Shown here piece by piece: positions 24,570-34,914 of a stretch of 64,000 nucleotides of DNA. Positions within the stretch are counted from its first letter, which is position 1; every line of letters starts with the position of its first letter. Where the stretch lies: assembly GCF_051020765.1 (NCBI RefSeq), contig NC_134935.1, forward strand, positions 7,007,579 to 7,071,578, written 5' to 3'. A program made the translations under genes and the position numbers. The stretch is from Lasioglossum baleicum (lineage: Eukaryota; Arthropoda; Insecta; Hymenoptera; Halictidae). Under the pieces are notes generated by a model. The model worked only from the letters and a program-made list of their open reading frames with translations, made no database searches and had not been told where the DNA came from.

Positions 24570-27060
24570 AATTATATTTACCTTGTTTGTTACATCCAAC
24601 TTTATTATCTCGTTGATTTATCCAATTTGACGGATTTTCAGGAAATCCGGAATTCAATGAAGAAGGAAATAACGCCACCTGTCACTTCACTATTGTTATT
24701 ATCATTTGCAATTAATACAGCCTGCGCGGCGATCGATTCGACACGATTCATCGAAATTTCAACTCAATTTCGAAATTGAAGCTTACTATGAGAAAGAATT
24801 TGGTAATTTAATGATTAAGTATCAATTTTCGCGAGTGCATATTTACCGGTGAAATATAGGTCAATTTTCTCGTTGTCATCCAGTAAGACAACGCGGTATG
24901 CATTTAATTGGACCGAGTACAAAGTTAAACTAGAAATTATATAAAAGTTTATAACATGTTCGATAAACAAGTTACGCAAATTAAAAAGCTGAGCAAAATA
25001 AAGGACGCTATTATTTGAACGATAATTACGAGAACAAGCAGTTCAACCTACATTTCCTAACATTTCGTACACATTAAATGTTTTCACGAATTCATTTTTC
25101 TCATCTGCCATTTCTGTATATTTTCGACGCTGTTGTACTCGCAGCAACATTTCATTAATGTCTTCTCCGCAGTAACGGAAGACTTATTAAATAACGGCCA
25201 ACGAGTCATTATGTGCGAACAGTATAATTATTAATATATTTTCAAACTGGGAATATTAAATGACCGGCAGCTATTCAAGCGCGGAATAATTTGCGTTAAA
25301 CAAACTCGGGGGCGCAAGCATATCGATCGGCGCAGCCGGGATTCGTGAGAGCGGCCGCATTTTATTTAAATCGGTTCCGCTAACGCTCTACGGGACACAG
25401 TTTAACCGAGGAAAAATGCGGCCTTTTGTCCTGGGCCCTTCTAAGGAGATAGTTTTCCGTGCCATTTCGCACCAATGTTTAGGTTCCTTCCAAAAAATAT
25501 CCTTAAATATTCGGCCTGTGTGCTCGTAGACCAGATCGAAAAAACATGTTTTTTCGAAATCGAAAACGATTGCAGATATTTGTAATACTATAACAAAAAC
25601 AGCTAAATATATCGCGGGTTCTTCTCCTTCGTTATAAATAACGATCGGCACAACTTACCCCGGGAACTTTCAGCCCCGGTCTCCCCTGCACTATATTTAG
25701 TTAATAAAGTATAATACACAGCCCCAGTTTGCAAACAGTTGATTTTTCGGGGGTTCAGAAGCAGAGTATACATATAGCAGCACCTCGATCGTTGCATAAA
25801 CTGGCCAAAACGCGGTCTAATGCGTTTTGATTTTATTGCGTGCGACATTCAACTAACTCTAGCTCCGCGTGCCCGTTCGTACATTCCAGCGGGGCTGGTT
25901 CGCCGGAAATTTGAATATAGAGTGAGTATTTACCCCCGGAAAATTAAAGGATCTGCTCTTGATCTGCAGGGTGCCCCCCGGAGCACTTTGCGGGCTCGTG
26001 AAAGCGGTTCCCGTGGGATTCCGGACCGATCCGCGAAACCTTTGCTGCTCGCCGCTGTAAATTGGTCGGTAATTAATTTACACGTACGGAAGAGCGTGTG
26101 CGTAGGTATACAGACGTCGAACGGTTAACCGAAACGCGTCCTTTTCTATTCTCCGGGTCGCTCGATCGTACGAGGAATTTTTTCCTGCGCGCAGCTGTCG
26201 GGTCCTTTTATTTTCATATTATCTTCCATGAAGGATCAGACAAAGGGAACCCTGTGCTTTTAACGTATGCATACCTAAAGTAGAAGGACCTGGCTCCCGC
26301 ACCATACTTTACTTTTCCTCTCCGTGAAGCAGAAGAAGAACGCTCCGGACCGCCGCTCGTCGCCATGCCGCCGCTGCTGCTGGAACATTAACGAAACCCT
26401 GGAGCTTGGACTATTTTGTCTGCCCTCTCGTGTTTCTGCTGGAACCAAGAATTTCTTTGAACTGTGTACTCACGCTTTTGACCTCGTACGGCATTTGATA
26501 GAAAAAACGACACTTCGGATATCGTTGCCCTGCGAGCGAAGAGTAATTAACCCTTTGCACTCGGAACTATTTGAACTGGAAAATTAAACATGTCTTTCGA
26601 TCTAGAATAATTTCATTCTATATGAAATTGCCCTTGCTAACCTTTAGCGGTCAGTGTGCGGTTTCATATCGAGATAAATATTTCTTGATTGAATATTTCA
26701 CGAAAATATGCACATTCCGGTTATGTTGTTGATGTATTAATTACGCACACAACGAAGTGGAAGTATACAGTGACCGAAAGGTTCAGCGGAATATTTGTTT
26801 GCTGATTGTTATTTAAACTTGCTCCCCAACTTGTGAACATTTTCATACGCGCAGCAGTGCGCGAATAATAGTGAGTGACCTTTCAGTGACGTCAAACAGA
26901 CATTGCTTCCGGTGACAAAACATGCAGCAAAGGTTAAAATAGGAAAGTTTTTTTTTGGCCTGTCGGAGTCAACTTATGTCGCAATAATAGTTTGTATTAG
27001 AAACACATTTTCGGATGACGTCAGTTTAATCTAAACAGTGTCGAATTATATGTACGAATT
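24570..27060. other. Intergenic, nothing firm
   Basis: Contains aactttcagccccggtctcc at about 25666, repeated at about 54476. A solo TTAA end (TTAACCCTTTGCACTCGGA) is at 26547. No gene is seen. Confidence 0.55.
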
Positions 27061-27312
27061 ATTTAAATTTAAAAAAAAATGTTTAATATACCACGTTTTT
27101 AAGACAAACTAGAAAGTATAAAATAATTTTTCCTAGCCCCATACAGATAGTCCCACGTTTTTCGTTTTAAATCTTGCAAGTATTTTCATAGCTATTCAAA
27201 ATTCACAATCACAAATTTTCAGGACTATCTGTACGGGGCTAGGAAAAATTATTTTATACCTTTTAGTCCGTTTTAAAAACGTGGTATATTACAAATTTTG
27301 TTTTATTTAAAT
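27061..27312. mobile_element. Foldback element
   Basis: Arms 27085-27153 and 27222-27290 are 69-bp inverted repeats with few mismatches (AATATACCACGTTTTTAA outside, CAGATAGTCC inside). Weaker pairing extends to ATTTAAAT on both sides. The loop is about 68 bp. No target duplication was identified. Confidence 0.85.
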
Positions 27313-28985
27313 CATTTTTTACTTCAACACCTTCCACTCATCCAGAAGAGAAAAAGTTTGAAAGAAGCCACATGTCGCAAATAAATAGTTATTGAGATAT
27401 AAACTTAAAGTTTTTGCAAAATTTGATTGTGTGGAGTTATACCTATAGACAAATGCCTACTACTACAGTCCACCCGACCGTGTCAATGATACAGAACACG
27501 TAATCGTATGCGTCTCTCGACAAACGAAATTTAAAGGGACATCTCTCCCTGCCCATCCGAATGGATGGTTTTGAAGTTGCAAAATATAAAAGAATACCTT
27601 ACATCCATTATTATAAGAATATTAATCCGGTATTATAAAATGTTACCGTACCTCACCGTTCCTCCAGCGGTTTAGGCGATATACCTGTAAAGGTCGTTAT
27701 AGCAAGCAAAAAACTACCCTTATAAACACGTCATTGATGATCGAAGACAATGCCAAAAGGAATTTCATTGACACTTTCCCCACTTCTCAACCTAAAGTTC
27801 TTTGGACACACCACCGTCCAATTAAGAAACGCAACATTTCCCCACCTAAACCATTTATGAAAAACCGAGGTGACAACCGCAGTACTATTTTGACCGTGGT
27901 CGGAGTAACTTCTTCCCGTTCGCTGTCACAATTTTGGATAATGTGCTGTGTAGTGCTTCAAACTTATTCGCGCGAATGACAGTGTCCTGTTGATCCGACT
28001 GAGGAACAGAAGATTCGGAAAAATTTGTAAGTACCTATACTTGACATTAGTATTTTATAACTCAGGATTAATATTCTTATGTATAAACCTTACGGTTCAA
28101 AAGATACAGCCTTTTAAAGCTAGGACAGACAGACAGCGTGAGCTTAGTAATAGGTTCTGTACGGAACCCTAACCCTAACGAACAGACAAGAAAGCGAGTT
28201 AATATTGCAGTCATCCAGTTCTGAGCTATGTTTAAAGTTTCAAGTCTAGCTCATCAGGAAGTTAGTTTAAAATCAATTGCCAAATTTGTACCGAACAGAT
28301 GAACACACGGACAAGAAAGCGAGTTAATAAAGGCGTAGTAAAATATCATTAAGTTACATAATTGTAATATATTATAATATATAAATTTATATTCAGTTAT
28401 ATAAGTTTATAATTCTGGTAACAAATACTGAATGCAAAGGGTTTTCACAATTCGGCGTCGAAGGAGGACGCAGAAAAATAGTTTTGTCCAGCTAGCTCCT
28501 ATTTTCTGGAAAGTCCGCGTCGTCAGCGTTTTCTCGTCCTCGTAACCAACGTGACCGTTGGCGCAGCTGTTGTTCGAAAATCTGACGATTCTTTCCGGAA
28601 TAGCTGCATCATTCACTGTCACGGTGTACCGTTTTCTATCCCGCGTCAAAGGTCTCATTCGACTCGGAAAACCTTTGCCGATCCCGTGAAAGCGATCTGT
28701 TTCTTTAACACCCAACGTACCGAGCACCGAGAACGGTATACATTGCCTTCTAAACCTGACAAGATTCAATCTGTTTGGATACCGTATCATCTTTTACACT
28801 ATACAATATTTTAATACAGCGATTTATTCAATAATTTGTTATTATAGTTCGACGCTCTGGCTATAGGCAATTTTTAAAATTTTTTAAAAGAATGATTCTA
28901 TTTTTTAATAGCTACAAAATATTCATTTAATTGTCTTCATTAGTCGTGGATGTCTTGCGTTTATGCTTTCTTGCAGATTCTTGCA
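27313..28985. other. Intergenic around the retroelement tail
   Basis: Other than the tail at 28040-28330 no element is recognised. The minus frame 28407-28790 is featureless. TTAACACCCAACGTACCGAG at about 28705 looks like a lone TTAA-MITE end. Confidence 0.5.
28040..28330 (+). repeat. Duplicated retroelement-like 3' tail
   Basis: Contains aggacagacagacagcg, then cttagtaataggttctgt and acggaaccctaa, a motif string I associate with abundant lepidopteran LINE/SINE tails. The 20-mer gacaagaaagcgagttaata occurs at 28185-28204 and again at 28310-28329, suggesting two joined tails. No coding sequence is attached. Attribution is from memory and uncertain. Confidence 0.35.
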
Positions 28986-29061
28986 AATTCTGTCGTATTT
29001 TATATCCAAGCATTTTTTGAAAATTTTTTAAAGCCATAATTGCATAAAAATCCGCAGTCTG
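28985..29061 (-). mobile_element. hAT MITE end fragment, reverse orientation
   Basis: Reading in reverse from 29061 gives agactgcggatttttatgc and then the body of the 11352/31320 subfamily (gacagaattt). The other end is not visible. It lies 25 bp before a foldback element. Confidence 0.55.
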
Positions 29062-29085
29062 ATATGTAATAATATATACAGTAAG

Positions 29086-29562
29086 GAGCATAACTGATTC
29101 AACACACTTTAAATCAGAATAACTTTTTTATGAATGGACCAAACGACTTCAATTTCTCTGTAAGGCTAGAAGAATTAGTTTAGTAAATGAAGTCTAAAAA
29201 ATATTTTGAAAAAGGACGTAAATCTTGAAAAATTGCAATTTTTACCACATTTGATCGTTTATAACTCGTAAACTAATTAACCAATTTAAATGAAATTTTC
29301 AGAGCGTATATATATAATTTATACAAGTTGACCACACACATTTTTTAAATTTTCGTTATTGGCCCAGCTAAAAAAGTAGTAAAAATCAATTTTTACTATT
29401 TTTTTCGCAATTCCGACCAAATGCATTTTTTCAAAATATTTTTCAAACGTCATTTACTAAACTAATCTTACTAAACTTCTGGCCTTACAGAGAAATTGAA
29501 GTTGTTTGGTCCATTCATAAAAAAGTTATTCTGATTTAAAGTGTGTTGAATCAGTTGTGCTC
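29086..29562. mobile_element. Foldback element, copy 1
   Basis: Arms of about 120 bp (29086-29210, 29440-29562) include AATGGACCAAACGACTTC against its reverse complement. The loop carries ttggcccagctaaaaaag. A diverged copy is at 37217. Confidence 0.87.
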
Positions 29563-29900
29563 GTTAGTGTGATAACAAGATACAATAACATATAATATAA
29601 TTTAGACTCGGAGCACTTTCACAACTATGGGCACATGTAGTTTATGCATATTTTCATCGCGAATTACCAAAAATCGACGTTGACGTAGAGTCAACCTGAG
29701 GAGACATCTTGTTCCCGTCGGATCAAACGCGGCCGAATCGTCTCCAATTAGCACAATCCGCATTTAACATTACCAGCTACCTGTATCCGGGCGATATAAT
29801 TGTTCCAGGCAAAGGATTAATTCCAGGTGAAGACAGGTGATGTAATTGGTCTCCTGAAGATGAAGTGCCTCTGCTTCGAGCTGCGGGAATAATTTACGGT

Positions 29901-29950
29901 GCGCGCGCGCGCGACAGCGACGGCGACGACGACGACGACGACGACCACGA
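29901..29950. repeat. (GC)n followed by (GAC)n microsatellite
   Basis: Alternating GC of about 12 bp, then about ten GAC-like triplets. It gives artefactual Asp-rich and Arg-rich frames on the two strands. Confidence 0.9.
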
Positions 29951-30532
29951 CGCATCCGACGTACACACACATACAAACAAGATCCAGAGGACACGATACG
30001 TCGGTGTGAGGGACGATCGATCGCTCGATGGCGAAACGCCGTCGTACGCGGGACGCGCTAATTGAATATATTTATATCCGGCGTTGGGGTGGTTCTCGTG
30101 TTTCGACGCGTCCCCTCGAAAGCTCGGTAAATAATAATGCTTTGAAATCCGCCGCGACCGGATCTTCCACAAAGGAAATTCAATTACCAGCAACGAACAA
30201 CGGACACGTTTCCCATTCTTCCGTAGCCTGGCGATCTTTAATTGGACGGTATAACGAGCCGTCTTTCGTCCACCCGCACGGAAACAAATGACACTTTCAG
30301 ATCGATAAGTTCCGCGCCGGTGGTATTGCACCGTTGCTCAATATCGCCGATATTTTCCGTCTGACCAATAGGCTTTTTATCGATTGTCCAAAGCGCTTGC
30401 ATTATTCAATCCTTTAAGTCTCGCGTCAATAACAGATCGCATTGTTTCGCGATCGTTTTAACCCTTAGCACTCGGAGTCGCCACTTGCTGCCAAATTGCT
30501 ATACCATTATTCGAAATATTGTTTGGATTATT

Positions 30533-30560
30533 AAATATTTATTTATTTATTTATTTATTC
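30533..30560. repeat. (ATTT)n microsatellite
   Basis: About six and a half ATTT units, within the region following the solo TTAA end at 30458. Confidence 0.9.
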
Positions 30561-31319
30561 GTTATTGCTTTAAACCAAGTGAATTATTAAATATGTTGTA
30601 CATTTAAATATCGTATAGAAAGCATATTGACGAAACGTTGTTCATCGTAGAATATAAAATTCGTGCATTACTGTAAAACGTTGTGATCTACATAAATATC
30701 CACAGTCTGCTGATCAGCGTTGAATTCATTGGCACACACTGTTCAAGAATTCATGCCAGCCAGTGGCTGCATAAGTGAATCAGGAGTGGCGATGGTTTCT
30801 CTCGGCTATCTCGGGATCGAAATCGATTCTACGAGACACGCGTGAGCAAAAGAGACAAGAGAACCCGGGCTGGATTATGCTCGAGTCATAAACCGATCCG
30901 TACACGGGCAAGGAAGGTTCGGACGGTTTTCACCGTCGACGAGAAAAGTGCATAGAGAGACGAGGATTTCTTTCGAACGGTAGCCAACTTCCGGTTGGCT
31001 CGGCTCTGTGAAAGCAGCGTCTTTTATGCACTCCACCTGGAAGAAGGAGCAGTCTGTGCATCAGTCGCTTGGCATCCGCCGGTGAATCCCGCCACGCGGA
31101 ATAATAACTCGAATCAGTCGGAAATCAATAAACCGAGACGGTCGCCGAGAGGGTATTCGAGGGAACGCAGTCAAACAACTTCGTCCTTTGATTTAATCAC
31201 GCGCGCCGCTCCACGGATTCTGCTTTACCTTAAACTTAACCCTTTGCACTCGAGTGGTGGGTCAGAGTCGCGACTAAAAATTGCTGTACCATTACTCAAG
31301 ATATACATATTCTAATCAA

Positions 31320-31507
31320 TAGACTGCGGATTTTATGCATTTACGGCTGATACAAATTTTCAGAAAATGCTGGAGCATTAAATTCAACAGAATTTAGTAC
31401 GATTTTTATTTATTTTGGATCTACAAATGCTATGAAAATAGAATATTATTTGGTACCACTTTCTTAAAATTTATCTACAAAAATTGAGAATTGCATGGAC
31501 ATCCCTA
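31320..31507 (+). mobile_element. hAT MITE nested inside a TTAA element
   Basis: The 188-bp copy begins TAGACTGCGG; its right end has drifted to CATCCCTA. The octamer ctaatcaa flanks it exactly on both sides (31312-31319, 31508-31515). It lies within the TTAA-bounded element 31236-31866. Confidence 0.82.
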
Positions 31508-31583
31508 CTAATCAATTACTAAACAGTTAAGTATTGTATGAGTTATTATATACAATGGAATTATTCTAGGTCAGAAGAAATGT

Positions 31584-31829
31584 TTAACCCCTTGCCGTAC
31601 CATTTTCTTTACAGTTACTGTGATTACAACGTCGGTATCCTCAAAAATGTCGTGGAAGACAAAAGAAAATTTATAATTTTCCAATGACCACATTTATTTA
31701 AATGCTTAAGTATTAATTACAAACGAATCAAAAATTTTATTTCATCTAGAAATGAACACATAACATTCATATTTTTTAATTAAAATCTTCATGACGGGTC
31801 TGACTGGTTAAAATACTGCAAGGGGTTAA
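31584..31829. mobile_element. TTAA MITE, CCCCTTGCCGTACC family
   Basis: TTAACCCCTTGCCGTACC at the left and CTGCAAGGGGTTAA at the right. A second, decayed copy sits at 19054. Confidence 0.82.
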
Positions 31830-31866
31830 TTTCCGAGTTAAAATAGCTCCGACTGCGAAGGGTTAA

Positions 31867-34851
31867 GTTTGATGTAAGTCCAGACTAGAGTTCGGCTACC
31901 TCCGAATAATATTTACGTTAATTTCTAGGTCTGAGAAATTAATAGGTCGAGACCTGGGCGGGATCGCGATTCGATTAAGCCATAGGCTGGTTCTATTTAA
32001 TTATGCCTAGAGTTTGAGTTCCAGGAGGATCAGTTGAGTCGGTCGAGGAGGGCGAGGCTTAAATTCGATCCAGTGTTCGAGAGCCGTCCAAGGGTCGCCG
32101 ATGACATCGATCGGTGGATCTCAAGGTGGCTTCCTTACTTTCCACGGGTCGTCGGCTGCACGGCTTCTCCGCTTTTCCGATGCGAGGGGTCTGGACGTCG
32201 GTGGACGATGCCCGGAAGGAATAATCCGCTTACGCTGTTCGTGCCAGGATTTATTTGGAATCTTAACCTCTCGGGAGTTCCCACTTGGATTGAATCGAGT
32301 CGGATCTACTTTAAATGCCCCGATCTCCGACGGGTTTTTTCTTCCCCGTTCCCCCGGAAAGCTGGCTCCCTCGTTCGTTTAATAGTCGAGCTTAATTCCT
32401 TTATTGTGCTGTTTGTTCGAGCCTCGGATACCTTGGCCCGGAACGCTGGTTATCCGATTGTCCTTTCCGGCTTCGAGCAATGGGGTTGCACGTTCGACCT
32501 CGTCGTCGTTGCGACACTCTTGCGAGACCTTTTTTTTTGTATTTCTCTCGTGGAATGCTCAGTAAAATCGGATACTGCTGTGCAGTACGTGATTCTTCGT
32601 GATCGAGTAAATAGGGGATCGTGTGTGTTGTGATTATTTCCTCCTTGCTTTCATTTTCAACGGAGGAAATTCATTTAATCGTTAACGCGTTCTCGACAAA
32701 AGATCACATACAGAAGAAACAAAGAAGAAGTATTTCAACACTATATTTCCGATTATTACGAATTAAAACATCCGTAAAAACATTAAAAAACTTTTCTCTT
32801 GACTGAATCCACCACAGAATTGAAGACCGAAGCTTCATTGAATGCTTCAAATTCAAAATAGTTCCCGTCTGTGACTACAAATGCAGAATTTATGAAAAAT
32901 TAAATGCTCTGTTAGAAAAAATAATCGTAACCTTCGTTTCGATCTATCTCCATGCAGAGAATCATATTTACCCAGAGAAAGCGAAGATGGAAAGTTCATA
33001 GTTCATGGGTTAAGCCTTTGAAGTATACTACGACTAAACGTGTCACGGAATAACATATAAATCTGATCCCAGCGACGAACTTTTTCATAGTTGGTGCTTT
33101 ATGAAAATATATATGTTTGCCTGTAATGTTTTCTCTTCGAAAATACCGTGCTTCGGGTGTACACATCCCCTTTTATTCGTATCTGTAAATAAAAGTATAT
33201 TAGCCGATCGGTAACTCGTTCGTAAATAAAGGCTTCAATATAAAAAATGGTGTCTCGGGCAACAAATTGTATTGACCTGCTAGGTTTGCATTGGCCATTC
33301 GCAATTTTCAGGTACGTATTTCCCTATGCGGATTTTTATACATATTATCGCAGGTTGCAAATATTATTCGGAAAATTTCGGACAAATTTCAATAGAATTT
33401 CTTAATCCATAGTTGATACCAGAAGACAAACGTAATATTATCTCGACCTTCAATACGCCAGTGGTACACAAATTGTATGTCAAGTGTAAGCCCAGCGAAT
33501 CCGTACAATATGGCGGCGTATATCAGTACGGTCCAATCGTTTCGCAAGGAAGCTTCAGCTCCGAGAAACGATGGAGCCGTCTCTATCAATCGGTGTCAGT
33601 TCAATCACCAATTCCAAACATTCGCGGCACGGTTCCGAAGCTCTAAACGAAAACGCGCTCGAGATCCCGGGCCGAAGAAGTATAATTCGGCCGGGCTTCC
33701 TCGAGACAGCGTGTTTGAAATCAGAGATCAAAAGCTCTGATTTTCTGGCACGGGGAGCGCTGCGTCTAACAGGTAGACCGGAAAACAGGAAACGAAACAG
33801 GAAGAAGGAGAGACGCGATCGTAAAGGGTTAGAAGCTACGCGTCCGCTCCTAGCTATTTACACAAGCCCCTTTGAGGCTCCTGCGAAGCTAAGGAGAGAG
33901 TCCTCGATGAAAGGAGGACGTACGGTTGATAAGAAAAATAACGGGTTATATTCGGAACACCTTCCCGAGCTGCTATTTGACCTTTCAAACGGTAATGATC
34001 GAGTCGCTTCCTTTTCCTTGCACCTACGGTGGCAGCCATGCACTTGCGTGCATCTATGGGACTGTCGTAAAGGTTGGGACACCGTATAAGTTGGGACAGT
34101 GCTTTCGTCAACTTTATTTCTGTTTATAAACGAACTTTTCACGAGCATTAGAAGCAACAAGTCGTGCTCGGTGTAGCTGTGCCAAAAGCAAAGACTATAG
34201 ATACGCCCTAAACAGTTTTATTGTGTTTCTTCTTAATTCGTCTTCAACTGAAAATTTTTCTTTCATATTTTCATCATTTCACATTCCCCTTTGAATTTCG
34301 TTCGTCTCGAGGCACGCACACGATTACGTCCTGTTTCATTAACACCGTCAGGTGGATCGTAGTACATAGTAGGCTTCTCTCTGTGCGTCATAACTCCACA
34401 CAGTCAATTTTTCCAAAAACTTTCACTGTTTGTTTGCGACTGTATATGATTCCTTTCAAACTTGTTCTCTTCTCGACGAGTAGAAGGTGTTGATGTAAAA
34501 GACTTTAACAACGATATTCATTGTTACAGACAATTTTGCGGCAAGCTTCTTCTATATTTTTCTACACCCTGTACATACATATACTTTCATGAGCGATCGG
34601 AGATAACTTCGCGCGGCGCGATCATTAAACACGATGGCCTGACGAAGCGATAACCACACGTAATTTCGACTGCATCGGCGAGCAGTTTGCAGATGGCGTG
34701 TTGACAATTCCGATCGTGAAAGGTGACGATGGAGAGGGTCCAGTTCGATAGTTTCTGAGCGGAATCCTCGCGCGTGTCGTACACGCACCGCGTAACGGAC
34801 TCGGATTCACGTGTATTTACGACTCAGGTGCGCGTCGCTCGTGGCTCCCGG
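31867..34851. other. Intergenic, upstream of gene B
   Basis: The longest frame (32034-32633, 199 codons) opens at TTG, lacks a domain and lies in GC-balanced DNA where such length is possible by chance. The last kilobase probably includes gene B regulatory sequence. Confidence 0.5.
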
Positions 34852-34890
34852 TATAAAAGCCTAGAAAACAGGCCGGAGAGTTGCAGTTCT
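34852..34890 (+). promoter_or_regulatory. Core promoter of gene B (TATA plus initiator)
   Basis: TATAAAA lies at 34852-34858 and a GCAGTT initiator (A at 34885) follows 33 bp later. The predicted leader of about 30 bp runs to the ATG at 34915. The layout matches gene A's promoter and supports the 7-codon first exon that completes the signal peptide. Confidence 0.65.
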
Positions 34891-34914
34891 CGCTTGGCCG
34901 CCTTAAATACCGTA

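Larger units (their letters stand above)
29563..31235. other. Intergenic with microsatellites
   Basis: Holds the GC/GAC and ATTT repeats and a lone TTAA end near 30458. No gene is seen. Confidence 0.55.
31236..31866. mobile_element. TTAA element containing two nested MITEs
   Basis: The left end TTAACCCTTTGCACTCG and right end CGACTGCGAAGGGTTAA are inverted and TTAA-bounded. Inside are a hAT MITE (31320-31507) and a different TTAA MITE (31584-31829). Left-end relatives occur at 26547 and 30458 (TTAACCCTTxGCACTCGGA) without recognisable right ends. Confidence 0.75.

Noticed and set aside
28159..28180. Telomere-like ccctaaccctaac
   Set aside because: Only two units, and part of a retroelement-like tail.
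32034..32633. 199-codon plus-strand open frame
   Set aside because: Opens at TTG, no domain, signal peptide or splice context. Length is possible by chance in GC-balanced DNA.
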